Shown here: positions 1 to 12,000 of the stretch, piece after piece
Layout: each line of letters opens with the position of its first letter
Numbering within the stretch: the first letter of the stretch is position 1
Assembly: GCF_021155765.1 (NCBI RefSeq)
Contig: NC_060118.1
Span: 13,652,146 to 13,716,145 of the forward strand
Length of the DNA stretch: 64,000 nucleotides
Source: Diprion similis
Taxonomy: Eukaryota > Arthropoda > Insecta > Hymenoptera > Diprionidae
Direction of reading: 5' to 3'
The notes under the pieces: generated by a model
Told to the model about the DNA's origin: nothing
Databases searched by the model: none
What the model saw: the letters and a program-made list of their open reading frames with translations, nothing else
Program-made: the position numbers and the translations under genes

Positions 1-77
1 AAAGAAAGGATGATGTTCCAACGTTATCGAATTTCAATTTCATCTGGGATCTTTCCATTGTTCAATCCCAATTCTAG

Positions 78-2062
78 GGGACAGTAACGAAGCACCTGGA
101 AATGGGGAGGGCGAGGGAGTGGGACCCGATCTCTTGACGGACACGCCTCCCATACCCCCTCGGCGAAGGGATAGGAAGAGGCATACACCACCGAGGCCTG
201 TCAGCAACGGGCTTCCTCCAACACCAAAAGTACACATGGGAGCATGCTTTTCTAAGGTCAGTAACACGCTCTTTTCTATTTTTGTTTCGCCACAATATTT
301 TTCGAGTGTTCTATAAGAATGATAAACTTTTTTGAGCAGGTATTCAATGGCTGTCCATTAAGGATACATTGCACGGCAAGTTGGATTCACCCGGACACAA
401 GGGATCAGCATTTACTCATAGCTGCTGAAGAAGGAATTTACAATTTGAATCTGAACGAATTACACGAAACTGCTATCGATCAACTGTATCCAAGACGAAC
501 TATATGGATGTACGTCATTAAGGACGTCCTTATGTCCTTATCTGGTTAGTATACACGACTCTGGTCGTCTTGCTTCATTTATAATAGTAGCGAGATTTTT
601 ACTCAAAAGTGAGTTTCTGGAAAATTGAGTCTTCGATGCGATGAAATTTTAGGCAAAACTCCTCAGCTGTACAGGCACGACCTTTTGGCAATGCAAAGCA
701 AGCAAACGCACAGGTTTTCGTTGCATATGAACAGAATACCCGAGAGATTAGTGCCAAGGAAATTCGCTCTTACCACCAAAGTTCCAGACACAAAGGGGTG
801 TTCGAAATGTTGCGTAGGACGCAATCCTTACAACGGGTATGTGTCAACTCCAAATGACTCTATTTCAAAATCAACATTGTTCTTTTACACAACCGTACTT
901 CGATCTAGGTACAAATACCTCTGTGGAGCTATGCCTGCGGGAATATTTTTAATGCAGTGGTACGATCCGCTTAACAAATTTATGCTATTGAAACACTTTG
1001 ATTGCACATTACCGTCACCTCTGAATGTATTCGAGATGGTTATTACTCCGGAGATGGAATATCCGATGGTATGTGTGTCGGTGAAGCAGGCGTATCAACA
1101 GAATAAATTAAAACTGGATTTGATCAACATGAATTCTGGAGCAAGCTGGTTCCATAGCGACGAATTGGAAGACATGGATGGCTCGGGTAAGCCCTGCTTC
1201 AAGTGTCAGTATTATTTCACCAACCAAATATCTCGACTGGTTCGTAATATTTTTCAATTTGCAGCCACCGTCATTCCAAGGAGAGAGAACCTTCAAGTAA
1301 TCAATGTAACACAGCTTGAAAAAGATGCGATCTTAGTATGCTACGATAGTAAGTTTCTATTTGTGGTACGAAAAAAAACCAAACATTGAACGTAATTGCA
1401 TTGCTCAGAAAGCTGAGGATATCATACATTTTATTCGTTATTTCAGATTTAATTAAGGTAGTAACGCTCGTAGGAAATCCAAGAGTAAGCAAAAAGCAGA
1501 TCTCGGAGCTCCAATTTCACTTTCAAATCGAATCTATCAGTGAGTATGGAAAATTTTGAATGAATTGTTGGATTGAAAATATTAATCTACACTGAATGAG
1601 TTGTGAATAAAAAAGGAATTTGAAGCCGTTTTAATACACTCGTGGTTTTTTCACTTCCAGTTTGTTTACCGGACAGCGTATTAGCATTCCATAAACACGG
1701 CATGCAAGGAAGAAGTTTTAAAAATGGCGATATAACTCAAGAAATCGTTGATCCAAGTAGAACGTACAGGTTACTTGGATCTGACAAGTAAGTAGGGAGC
1801 AATGTTCATCCATACATTATTACATTACCTTGCAATATCGTTGTATCATGAGAAAAACTCTTCGCTTTATGAACTCCTTTGTTTATTTCATGTTGTTTTT
1901 GTTGTTTTCATTCTGAGAGACGAGGAGCAATAACTAAGCTGTGATATGTGTACTTTGAACAGGGTTGTGATGCTGGAGAGCCATTTGGTTCACACAGGAA
2001 CCTTGACCGAGTCAGAAGGGGCAGATTTGTATATACTCGCGGGACACGAAGCCAGCTATTAG
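78..2062 (+). CDS. hppy: MAP4K3/5-type Ste20 kinase (happyhour), 3' end, CNH domain
   Basis: This is the C-terminal part of a GCK-I family Ste20 kinase, a cytoplasmic kinase that in Drosophila acts in TOR/JNK and EGFR-related signalling. The kinase domain lies upstream of the window. Exons that join in frame: 78-256, 340-544, 653-836, 909-1186, 1265-1348, 1447-1539, 1661-1787 and 1963-2062 (stop TAG 2060-2062). All introns are GT-AG. The first exon encodes a proline-rich, basic linker ([19 protein letters not shown]). The rest is a citron-homology (CNH) domain with family landmarks: [48 protein letters not shown], the [16 protein letters not shown] region and the C-terminal [11 protein letters not shown]. 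Length, order and C-terminus match MAP4K3/MAP4K5; insects normally carry one orthologue, so the fly name is used. Positions 1-77 read as intron. Family assignment is firm; the choice between MAP4K3 and MAP4K5 rests on the single insect orthologue. Confidence 0.88.
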
Positions 2063-3165
2063 CCTAGCACCTAGCCAATTTATTTGAATCGCAAGCAGCA
2101 CGCTCGTAGCACATTAAAAATAAGTCGTTTCCGTCAGCCAAAACTCATTCAAATAATTTGCTCCTAATGCACCGTGAACCATAGCGACTGTTGCTGAGAT
2201 GTGAAAATCAATCTCATTCACAGAAATGTCGATGAAAATCTTTTTCATCAACATTTGCCATTTAGTGAAGTAATGCGTTCGAATTCCCCCTGTTACATTG
2301 AATTTTAAATCTCCATAAGGCACAAATTAGCAGGTTTTGTGTTGTGCTTTTCTAAGTAGTCAACGTAACGAATCACCTATAATCGTTTGCAAAAAATGTA
2401 TTAGCCTAATGTATGTATACAGTGTACATAATATTGTTTATAGTATGTATATCAACAAACTAATCATGTATACAATCGGAAAAAAGTTTTACTGGATCTG
2501 TAGCTTCAATTGAATATTCACGTCTGGATCGAGCATCCCCTTCGTTTATTGAAAATAAATACACGTTGTTTTTAAAATCTCTTCACAGTCCCTATGGTAT
2601 ACTGTTTGATGGCTAGAATAGTAGCATAGTTATTATTATTATTCACAATCATCATGGTAATTATCACCATTACCATCATCATCATCATCATCATCATCAT
2701 CCTTATCATTGTTATTTTTATTTAACCAATTGAAACACTCCTTCGAATAAACACGAATGTTTCGTTGACTCGTCGACAATGACGTATACATGTATGATTT
2801 TCTGGAGTGTTCCGCGATGAATATCATTATTACTTACGGTAACTAATGGAGATTATCGCATGTTCTTGGCTAAAAAAAAAAAAAGAAAATGAAAATGGAA
2901 AGAATAAGCTAAAAACCTGTAGATCAAAGTAATGTGATGTGATCGGCTTCAAGAGCGATCAAAGGATAATAACTTTTGAATCCTTATTGAAGTTGTGTAT
3001 TTTCTTGTTGCTAAGTGCGTAAATATCTAATAAGACAATCAAAGAGTACCGGATGAAAAATTGGGACGGCAAAGAGAATGCATACACAGTATACACACGC
3101 AATACATAGCCACACACATGTCCACTCGTCAACACACAGATCGATTAGTAATTTCAATAAAAGAA
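2063..3165 (+). other. Probable 3' UTR and polyadenylation zone of hppy
   Basis: Non-coding sequence directly after the hppy stop. AATAAA polyadenylation hexamers occur at 2554-2559 and 3156-3161, so the UTR may end near 2.58 kb or near 3.18 kb. An imperfect ATC/CAT triplet run (about 2674-2701) lies inside. No reading frame here resembles a protein. Confidence 0.5.
2674..2701. repeat. (CAT)n microsatellite
   Basis: About nine consecutive CAT/ATC units, preceded by interrupted versions of the same triplet. The acidic Asp-rich reading on the minus strand is produced by the repeat and is not a gene. Confidence 0.9.
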
Positions 3166-4415
3166 CAGACAAATCTTTGTCGTTAGATGCTCTTTCGTCT
3201 AGTCTTGTACTCTTAGGTTGTTGCTAACCAAAGTTTTTATTATAAAATATAATACGAAATTTTTTGCCGACGTAATTCAATCCCTTTAAAATAATGGAGC
3301 TGAACTAGTTCATAGAACTTTTACAAAAGTTTTTCGGATTGACGATTTTGCGATGTAAATAGAATGCAAGGAAAATGAAGAAAGTATTATACTATATTAA
3401 AAATATTTCATTCATTTATTACGTACGTAAGGTTTGACTGCTTACACTTTCATGCTAAATTATACATATAAAATATTAACGCATAACGGCCGTGCAGGCG
3501 CAAATGATATAGGATATAATAATCTTGAATGACACGCCTTTCATTGGCACTTAAACGTAGCTTAACAATTGATTAGAAATTTGAAACAGAAGAAGAAGAA
3601 AGAAAAAACACTATTCCTACGTCGTTTGAGCTGTAAAGTTTCGTGTACTATATAGATTAAAAATTACAATGCACGTTTGCTTTCGAAGTGTCCAGCATGC
3701 CAATGTAAGTTGCAAAATTGTATCTATAATTACCAAGTTTGGTAGTATGGATAGTTTTTCTTGAGGTAAGATGCTGTTTATTGATTAGTAATTGAAATAT
3801 TATAAATATTTTAAAATCTAGCCAACTCGTTGTCGGTTAAAAATTCAAAACGAATATATCGCGTTATTCTCCTGTTTTTTTTTTTTTTTTTTATCTTTCA
3901 TCCAATTTGTATTTAGAATTATCGGTTAATGATACATCTTTATCTCTGTTCAATACCTGACTAACGGGTCATAAACTTCTCATGTCGGAAAAAATATAAC
4001 GCGATTGTCTGTTTTGAGTGAAATACGTTACAAGTAAAAATCATGACAACGAGAAAAAAATAGCAGCTGTAATAATTATGTAATATAGTAACTCAAGTAA
4101 CTTACCTCGTGTCGTAAACACCAAATTGAGATAAAAAAAAATACTCAATCAAACTTTGCATTAATCAAAGTATTAGTGTAAAATTGTGTCTGTCATGCAT
4201 GTTTAAAGTTGGGTAAATACTGTATCGTTTTTGTTGATAAACTCTTTTTCATTAGAAAAAAAAAAAACGAGCGTAAATGTCGAAAAAAAAGTACGTCTTC
4301 CCATGACAGAGTAATAATTTGAAATCGAGAAAGCAGAAGAAAAATTAAAAGGCAATAGAATTCGGGTTAGAAATTCATTTATTTATATCGTTATTATGGT
4401 TTTAATAATTATTAC

Positions 4416-4473
4416 CATTATTATTATTATTATCATCATCATCATCATTATCATCATCATCACTATTATTATT
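4416..4473. repeat. Compound (ATT)n/(ATC)n microsatellite
   Basis: A run of ATT triplets passes into ATC/CAT triplets and back to ATT, a typical compound microsatellite in AT-rich spacer DNA. Confidence 0.8.
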
Positions 4474-4975
4474 CTGGTATAACAACTCTTGGCTTTTCGA
4501 GGTACGTATTTTGTCCAAGAGAAATTTCTATGTAGTATTAAAATTTTAAGTCAACCAATACTGTAATTTCTTGTTTGGATGAAAAAAAGAAAATAGTACT
4601 TTATACATAGCAGTGTACTACAATGTATTTCAAATTTGAGATAACAAAGGATAGTCGGAAGAGATAAGCGTTGGAATTTGTGAAATGACTGGTAACCATC
4701 TAAAATTTCTAGTATATCTTACATACGTCGCACTGTTGCAACAGTTGGTCAATTAACGCTGTTTAAAACTTGCAAAATCATCCTGAAACAGTGATTGTGA
4801 ACTTGTCGGAAAGAAGACGAAAAAAGGAGGAAAAAAACACTGATCCAACGCTGTTCTATGTATCCATTCCATTCCACGTTGCTCTGTTAAATATTTTTCG
4901 ACTCTAGTGTTCGTAGTAATCATAAAAGTTGAATTCCTCATTTATCACAACGACAATAAACATTCGAATTACACA

Positions 4976-4996
4976 ATATATATATATATATATATA
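4976..4996. repeat. (TA)n microsatellite
   Basis: About ten uninterrupted TA dinucleotides in spacer DNA. Confidence 0.85.
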
Positions 4997-7319
4997 ATTC
5001 ACATGGCTTGAGTGTTTGACTTAAAAGTTGAATTTAAGGTCAGACTCGATGTGAGTGAAAGCAAAACGGTAAGAAAGGGAGACCAGCTGTTGTTGAAAAA
5101 ATGATATTTTATTAAAACAAAAAAAAAAAAAAAAAATAATAAAAAAATAAATAAATAAATAAATGAGAGTAATAAAGTTACTAGTCGCGAAAGAACAATA
5201 AGAAAAGAGACGGGCGATATTTTATCAACTTTTAAGTGACGCTCTTAGCATGCGCGTCCAACATATCCGTGTTTTGCTCATTACCATAAACGTAATTAAA
5301 ATATTCTCTTATACGGACACATTTATTCACAAAATACTAACATTATCAACGATACTGTTAATAGTTGCGATACATGTAGTAGACAATTTATAAATTAGAT
5401 CTCTGTAGATTACTTATAGGTCATAGATAGGACAATTAGTGCAGCGATTGAAACGTACCTGTCCGAATCGACCAGATAGCTGGTTTTGCTTCTGCACAAC
5501 AATTTTTGACTGATTTAATATATTTTTTCGTTCTCATCAATTTTCATCTTCACTTTATGATAATTCAAATTTTTAGTATACTTTCTTGACTTGTAAATAC
5601 TATTTAAACAAAAGGAAAGGATTCGAAAAGAACAAGTTTTCCATGTACGAAATACTTTCCATTTTCTCATAATATCGCTGTCTAAATTATCACAAATTAT
5701 GAGGATTCAACAAGTAGGTAATATTTGAGAGGCAAAACCTTAGCATATAGAAAAAGAATTCTATATATATTTAATAAACACATCGTCTTAATAATCACAC
5801 AAAAAAAAAACAGAAATAAAATAAAAAATTATACAGTAGTTGAACACAAGAGTAAAACATAACGAAGTAATATAAAGTTAAAACGGTAAAAGAGAGAAAT
5901 TAATTTTTTTTTTCTGTAACAAATATTTCAAACGCTATGAAAGAAACTCATAGTGATAATATATTAGCGAGTCGTTCGTCAAGGCTTTAGATATAGATAC
6001 AGATACTATAAGAAGATGAAAAAAGTACAGATAAAACACATATGTATGAGATTATAGATTATACAGAGAAACGGAAGAATGGCTAAGCAGTAAAGAACAT
6101 ACGAACAAATTTCCGTGCTCGTTGATCAATGTTGAATAACGGAGAGGGTGAATCAAGAATTTACAACGCAAGACTTCCGACGGCACGCACTCGAACCATT
6201 TTTAGAAATAATAATATTAGAAGACGACTAGCTGGAGACCGGGTTGAGTTAGGTATCTTTAAATAAATGATCGAATAAATAAATGAATGACTTCGCCATG
6301 CATAACGCCCCGAATAAATTATAAATTATAAATATATAAATAGGTGAATGTAATAGCAATTAACTTATTCTTAACGTTCGTGAAATTCTGAATTATAACG
6401 AGAACAGTACAGTTAATCTCTTGACTTGTACTTCTGTAAATTTTAGAAATAAACATTTAAGCGAAAATAAAAATAAATAAAACGCAGTTGTACATATAAC
6501 GTGTATAACATATCGCAATTTTTTCACGTACATATCATGTCGCTTTAAGTTGTTACGATCATAATCATTTTTATTAACGGTCTGCTCTACTTTTTTTGCT
6601 TTGTTGCACTTTACATTATGTATTACTGCATATTGATGAGTCGTTATCGTACAACCCCACGCATCATATAATTATATCCGTCAAATATTTGACCGGGAAT
6701 ATCAATCAATCATCCCTCACTGATTGAGTAAAATTATAAACAGGTACAAGTGTTGAAGTGTACAAAGCAATCTTGGCTTCGGTATCACAATGACAACTAT
6801 TATTAAACTTGAGTCTTCGTTACGCCGTAGAAACAATAGGGAAAAGAAAACGTTTTTGGTAGTATTTTTCGAATTACGGGGTACCTTGGTCAACACGGTA
6901 AGCCGTATGGTAGATACGCTTATTATAACATGTATGTATATGTACACCTATAAGCATCCAGCGCGCTAATCGTTCCCTTGTCGAAAATAGTTACCAGCTA
7001 TTCGGGGGGAAAAATTCACCCGCGTCTTAAACTAAAACGTCACACACTTGAAATGTTATACATACACACAACAACGTAACGTTGGGTAACGGCCGCACGT
7101 CTGTACGCCTCTACATCCATCGTTACCTATTATACATTGTTCAAAATCTTTTACTTGAATACAATTAATATACGTATGCAGTAGCAGCCCGACGCGGTTC
7201 CGATGTTGATTCAAATGCATCTTGTGGCAAAACTATCAGGCATAGCCATATCCTCTCGCGAACTTTTTTGTAGAGCTCATAGAGACCTTGAAAAATTTCC
7301 ATCATAACTTTTTTCTATC

Positions 7320-7540
7320 TGCAAGAGTTGAGTCGGCGTTCGCAAAAGTGTGTGATCTCCTTCCCACCTGGCTTGCGAATGTCGTTATACTTCGAAAACT
7401 ATCGATCTGGTTGTAACAAAATATAGTCTAAAATCTAGCCAGACGTTGTAGCTGTCCACTGAAAAAAAAATCATCAAAATCGGTTCGGTAGTTACGGAGT
7501 TGTAAGCGAACATACGGACAGACAGACGGAAAGACGTTGA
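7320..7540 (-). repeat. Probable dispersed-repeat fragment (unclassified insect transposon tail)
   Basis: Contains the phrase ATCAAAATCGGTTCGGTAGT followed by 'acggagttgtaagcgaacatacggacagacagacgg'-type sequence (7474-7530). Close variants of this phrase recur at the ends of high-copy elements in many arthropod genomes. No transposase or terminal inverted repeat was found, so class and borders are unknown. The minus-strand reading that runs into it (7492-7845) is probably not a gene. Confidence 0.4.
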
Positions 7541-9087
7541 GTTTTAAGAAGAGAAGAGCGCGGCGTTCGAAATTCAAATCCTAGGGAGCGAGCGTCTTTC
7601 CTCCCGCGTCGTTCGACTGTTCTCATCGTGTTACACGTAATGACGAATAACGGAATCGGAGCTCCAGAGATACGTTGCTCGTCGGCTCGCCGAGCCAATA
7701 TAGAGAAATCGTCGTGGTTTCTGGGAATATTTATCAGTCCTACGACGAGTGTCGAAGGCGCGTGTGACGAGGCGGCAGAGTCGGAATCAACGTCGTAGTC
7801 TTTTTTGCTTTCTGCGGGCGACCGCGAGCGTCGAGTCGAGACCATCTCGGCTGCACCAAAAATAGCCGAGAGCCGAACGGCTGTTCGGATCTGTCCTCTT
7901 CCGAGTGCCGGAGTACCAGAGCTCTTCTAGCTACGACAGAAATTTCGGCTCGCTGCTATTTTAGCTCGGTGAAATAACAGTTTTTGGTACAAAACTCACC
8001 TTCGATATTCACATGCATTGATACGAACGAATATTACATATTATTATATTTTATATATACTCCCGTGTATACATATATATATATATATATATTTTACGAA
8101 TACCCGCGACGCGATAAACTCGACGATATTCTTCGTGTGGTTGTTTTTTTTCTTTCTTGAAAAAAGAAAACGCGAGTGAATCTTGTAAGCTTCAAGGTGT
8201 ATATTATATTATACCCCGTGAAAGAAAAAAAGTTTTGTGCTGTTTATCAGGTGATTTTATAATTATTCGATATATCGCGTTATTTATTTCTTTCCTGCGT
8301 TGCCGCTGCCGCTGTACTGCTGCTGGTGCTGCTGCAGCAGAGAAGAGTAATAATATACAAAGGTGTTACGAAACAGCAGCGGCGATAAACGCATCAAGCT
8401 CACATTCATATTTTTAAATAACTTTCCCCTATTCCCGTTCAGTGCATTTCTGTAATCGTTTAAGCAGAACGTCACGTGACTTCGACCAGTGGTCACTGCA
8501 GTTTCGCATCAAACTTTCCCTCAATTATTTCACTAATCAATATTAATCTCGATAAATTCCTGCAGGTAATATACGGATAACGAAATTACATCCATTAACA
8601 TACGTTTTGAAATAATATTAATTTTTCACTTTATTTCTCTGTTAAAACTAACAATTTTTCGGAAAAATTACACCCAATGTGAAACAGCGTCGATCCTCGA
8701 AGAGGAAATCTCGCTTCATTTCCTCTCGAGCTGTGTAAACGAAGAAGCACTTTAATTTTCAAGCACCCCCTCAGTGTTTTCGAAAGAGCGATTGTCGCAC
8801 CTGCGCTGATCTCCGGGCAATCTGCCGCTACCTGTAACCCGAGGACCCTCGTCGAGACGAGACAGCGAGTGCGTCAGTCGTCGTCGCGACGGAGGTTGGT
8901 GCCGGCGTTTAGGGTCTGCAGGCCGCGCATCGACCACGCGACGAACATGCTCGAACGTCGTCTGTCCTCCTCCTATCTCGTCGTGCACTGATAGTACCTC
9001 GCCGAGTGTATTCTCCGCCGCAGGGAAGATTTTGTCGAATAAAGCGAAAATTACTACGATCCGAGGAATAACTCGGCTGCTGGGAGG
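7541..9087 (+). promoter_or_regulatory. RyR upstream region and 5' UTR (promoter not localised)
   Basis: GC-richer and CpG-rich patches (about 7550-7960 and 8690-9087) stand out from the AT-rich spacer and lie immediately before the RyR start codon. A (TA)n run sits at about 8071-8093. The first coding exon begins inside the second patch, so at least part of 8690-9087 is likely 5' UTR. The transcription start cannot be fixed by eye, and upstream non-coding exons are possible. Confidence 0.4.
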
Positions 9088-12000
9088 ATGGCGGACAGCG
9101 AGGGTGGCTCCGAGCAGGATGACGTCTCCTTCCTCCGGACGGTAAGTGACAAGTAATTGTCTAGCTTCTGTATCGACACACGCTCCACACCCTGTGATCA
9201 TCCACCTCATCGTCTCCATCCTGCTCTAATTGGATAAGACTCCAGGTCCACCTCCGCTTCATTCACCCTTCCAATTCATACGATTCATACGATGATACGA
9301 CGTTATGTGTACTAGTTGTACGCCTGCCTAGCTACCCGCGTGTTTTCCAATGTTTACGATACCCTCCCTCCTCAGCGAGCGTGTGTGTACACCTATATGT
9401 ATAGGTATAGACCTATGATGCTAGGTGACACACGCATGTGGTATATAGCTATCATTTTATCTCAATGTACACAAACCTAATTTAAGGTAGAGGTGCGGTT
9501 CACCGATCAGACCATAGATCGTTTATTGCTCGTACATGCATGATGGGAATAGTGGATTTTACAGTCGTCACACTTGTAGGTAGCGACAGTTTGAGGGGTG
9601 GATGAGCTGGTGCTTTGGCCCATATCCAAGCCTAAAGCTGTAGTAAAATATCTTAAAATATTTCAGGTGGCGGGCTTTTCCACGGTACGGAAATTTTCGT
9701 TATTCAATTATACATAGACATTTTAACGACGTATATTATTCCTCCACGATACATTATAGGGTGATACGGAATTTAATTACTCCGGTACTATTGCGTGTCC
9801 ATTTTGGTAATTTTTTAATTACGTTAGAAGAATTTTAGTGCTCAACAACACACATATATACATATATATTTATTTGTGTATAGATAATTAATACGAGTTT
9901 TTCTAGACACGTAATACATGCTGGACAAAAATTACATAAATTCTTCACCCAAAGGTGAAAAAGCTAATCATCTACAACGGAATGAATTTTTTTTAACCTG
10001 TCATACTATTGCGACGATTACGTTCTCTCCTCGCTAAATCGATGTATTTCTTTTTCTCACATTCGTTCATTGAGCACCAGCGTTTTCCCGCGATACGTGC
10101 CACTTTAGTAACCGGCATCGTCGACCTTCTGTACAACATCTTTAAGTAAAAGAGAATGAAGGGGTTCGTCGATTTCGCAACTTTTTTATGGGTGCGCTTT
10201 TTCCTCCTACCCTTTTTGCACGAGGACTTAACGAAGGTGGGTGCAGTTGACCTTCGGCTATCCGCAATGTCGCCACATTGACGAAAGGTTCGGCTATCGT
10301 GTGACGTGTAATTCGATCCCGCTATTTTTCCACCCTGTTTGCAGTGGCGATGACTCCGTTCGTATTTTCTATGGAAAAATAATCTCCTTTGAGTATAATC
10401 CGGAAAATCGCGAGACACGCGCGTTGCGATGGATGTGGGCATAGCTCTGAAAATGCCGCTCACCCATCACCGGAAAAGTGTCTTTTTTTGTATCGGAATT
10501 TTCTGGACCCTTTGTCGTCCATGTCTTTCCACTGGTAGTAGGTACGTCATGTCACGTTTCCACAGCGCCACGCTGTAAGCAATACGTAACTCTCTACTTG
10601 ACAATTTAGTTCGTCTAGGTTATTGAATCTGAAGTAAAAATAAACTGACGTTCACTATAGCTTTTTCTTTAGCTATAATGCGAATGTTTTCTTCTGATAT
10701 TCATCTTTTCTTACCGTGTGCTTCGAGTCATTTCAAGTAGTCGATTTATGCCTAAGGCAGCATTATTGCTTTAGTTTTTATGAAAATAATTTAACAGGGG
10801 TTAAAAAATGGGTAAGAAAAAAAAGAAGATGTCGGAAACTCTCGAAATTGCTTTACGTGCAGCGGGATAACAAACCGCTTTATACATAGACTGTGCAGGT
10901 CAGCTTTAAAAGGCGGAGTGCCAGCTGAAAGTAAATTGGTTCGCTTTATCTTGAAATTTGCAGGCACTCGTAATTAGGAAAGTAATCGTAATAAAATAAG
11001 AGGACAGCTAGGTATACTGTTCTCTACAGATAGCGGTAATAAATCTATGGGACAAAGATGCGAATCACACCAGATGACTCGCTACCGCAGCTAGATTATG
11101 GATAATAGTGTAATCGGCATGCCTGCCTCTCGGTGTCGCTAATTTTTTATGCAAAGAATTTGTAACGCAGTACATTTAGAGCGAAATAACTGTTGCCGCA
11201 ATCTCTGCCGCATCAAAAGTACATATACATACATATATACCTATAGTTATACGCCACCGATGCTCGGGGGTGGTTTAATTTTTGAAAAGCTTTGGGTCTC
11301 TGATCCGCGAGCAGCCGTTAGATTCCGATGTAGGTTGTGATCGTGTTGTATACCCGGAAAAAGTGAAAATTGTACGTTTTGCGTGCATGCCTGTAGCGTG
11401 TGAACCGCGTCAAAAGCAACAACAGATTATCGATAGGGATAGAAGATAAAAATATTTCTACACACACTTTTATTCTTATAATATAGTAAACGCTAGTCTG
11501 ACCTTTGACTTTTCGTACCAGAATTGTCGACGAATTATGGCGCTACGATAATCGAATAAATTCAAGTCCTAAGGATTCCAAGGATTTCAAGCTAGCGCCA
11601 CGTAATATTCTTGCTCTTGTCGCGAACGAAATCGCGCGACAGGCACCGCGACTATCGTGTGTGTAATGTACAATAGGTACCATGGCTAGGGTCGTTCGCG
11701 TGATAAAGCTGCCTAAAATTATACCGCTTTTTATTTTAAACATAACATCGACTTACGTGCCGATCAGAATTCTCAAATGTTAACCGGTAACCATAAAATT
11801 CGTCCGAATCGATCGCGAAATGCGGAAACTTTGTATAGAATAAAAAGTGCCAAGTTTTTAAAAAAATGTAGTAATAAATTTAATTCGGTATCGCGTCGTT
11901 ACGATCACGTTGACGATTCACACGTGGCTAAAGACGATGCGGTGATCGCTGATGAATTGCCTTTTAACGAACCGGGAAATTTTTCTCCCGATTTCGTTTT

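Larger units (their letters stand above)
3166..7200. other. AT-rich intergenic spacer between hppy and RyR
   Basis: No open frame here has recognisable protein character. It holds poly-A/T runs (for example 3881-3892 and 5117-5136), mixed ATT/ATC triplets (about 4416-4473), a TA run (about 4976-4996), AAAT units (about 5145-5165), and many short AT-rich stretches. I see no RNA gene and no complete transposon. Confidence 0.6.

Noticed and set aside
7492..7845. 117-codon minus-strand frame upstream of RyR
   Set aside because: It runs into the GACAGACAGACGG-type repeat tail and has no recognisable domain.
8752..9219. 155-codon open frame on the minus strand over RyR exon 1
   Set aside because: It is antisense to the RyR start exon and its CpG-rich surroundings; composition explains it and no family resemblance is seen.
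10241..10444. 67-codon plus-strand frame
   Set aside because: It is the shadow of the nested minus-strand HMG-like gene.
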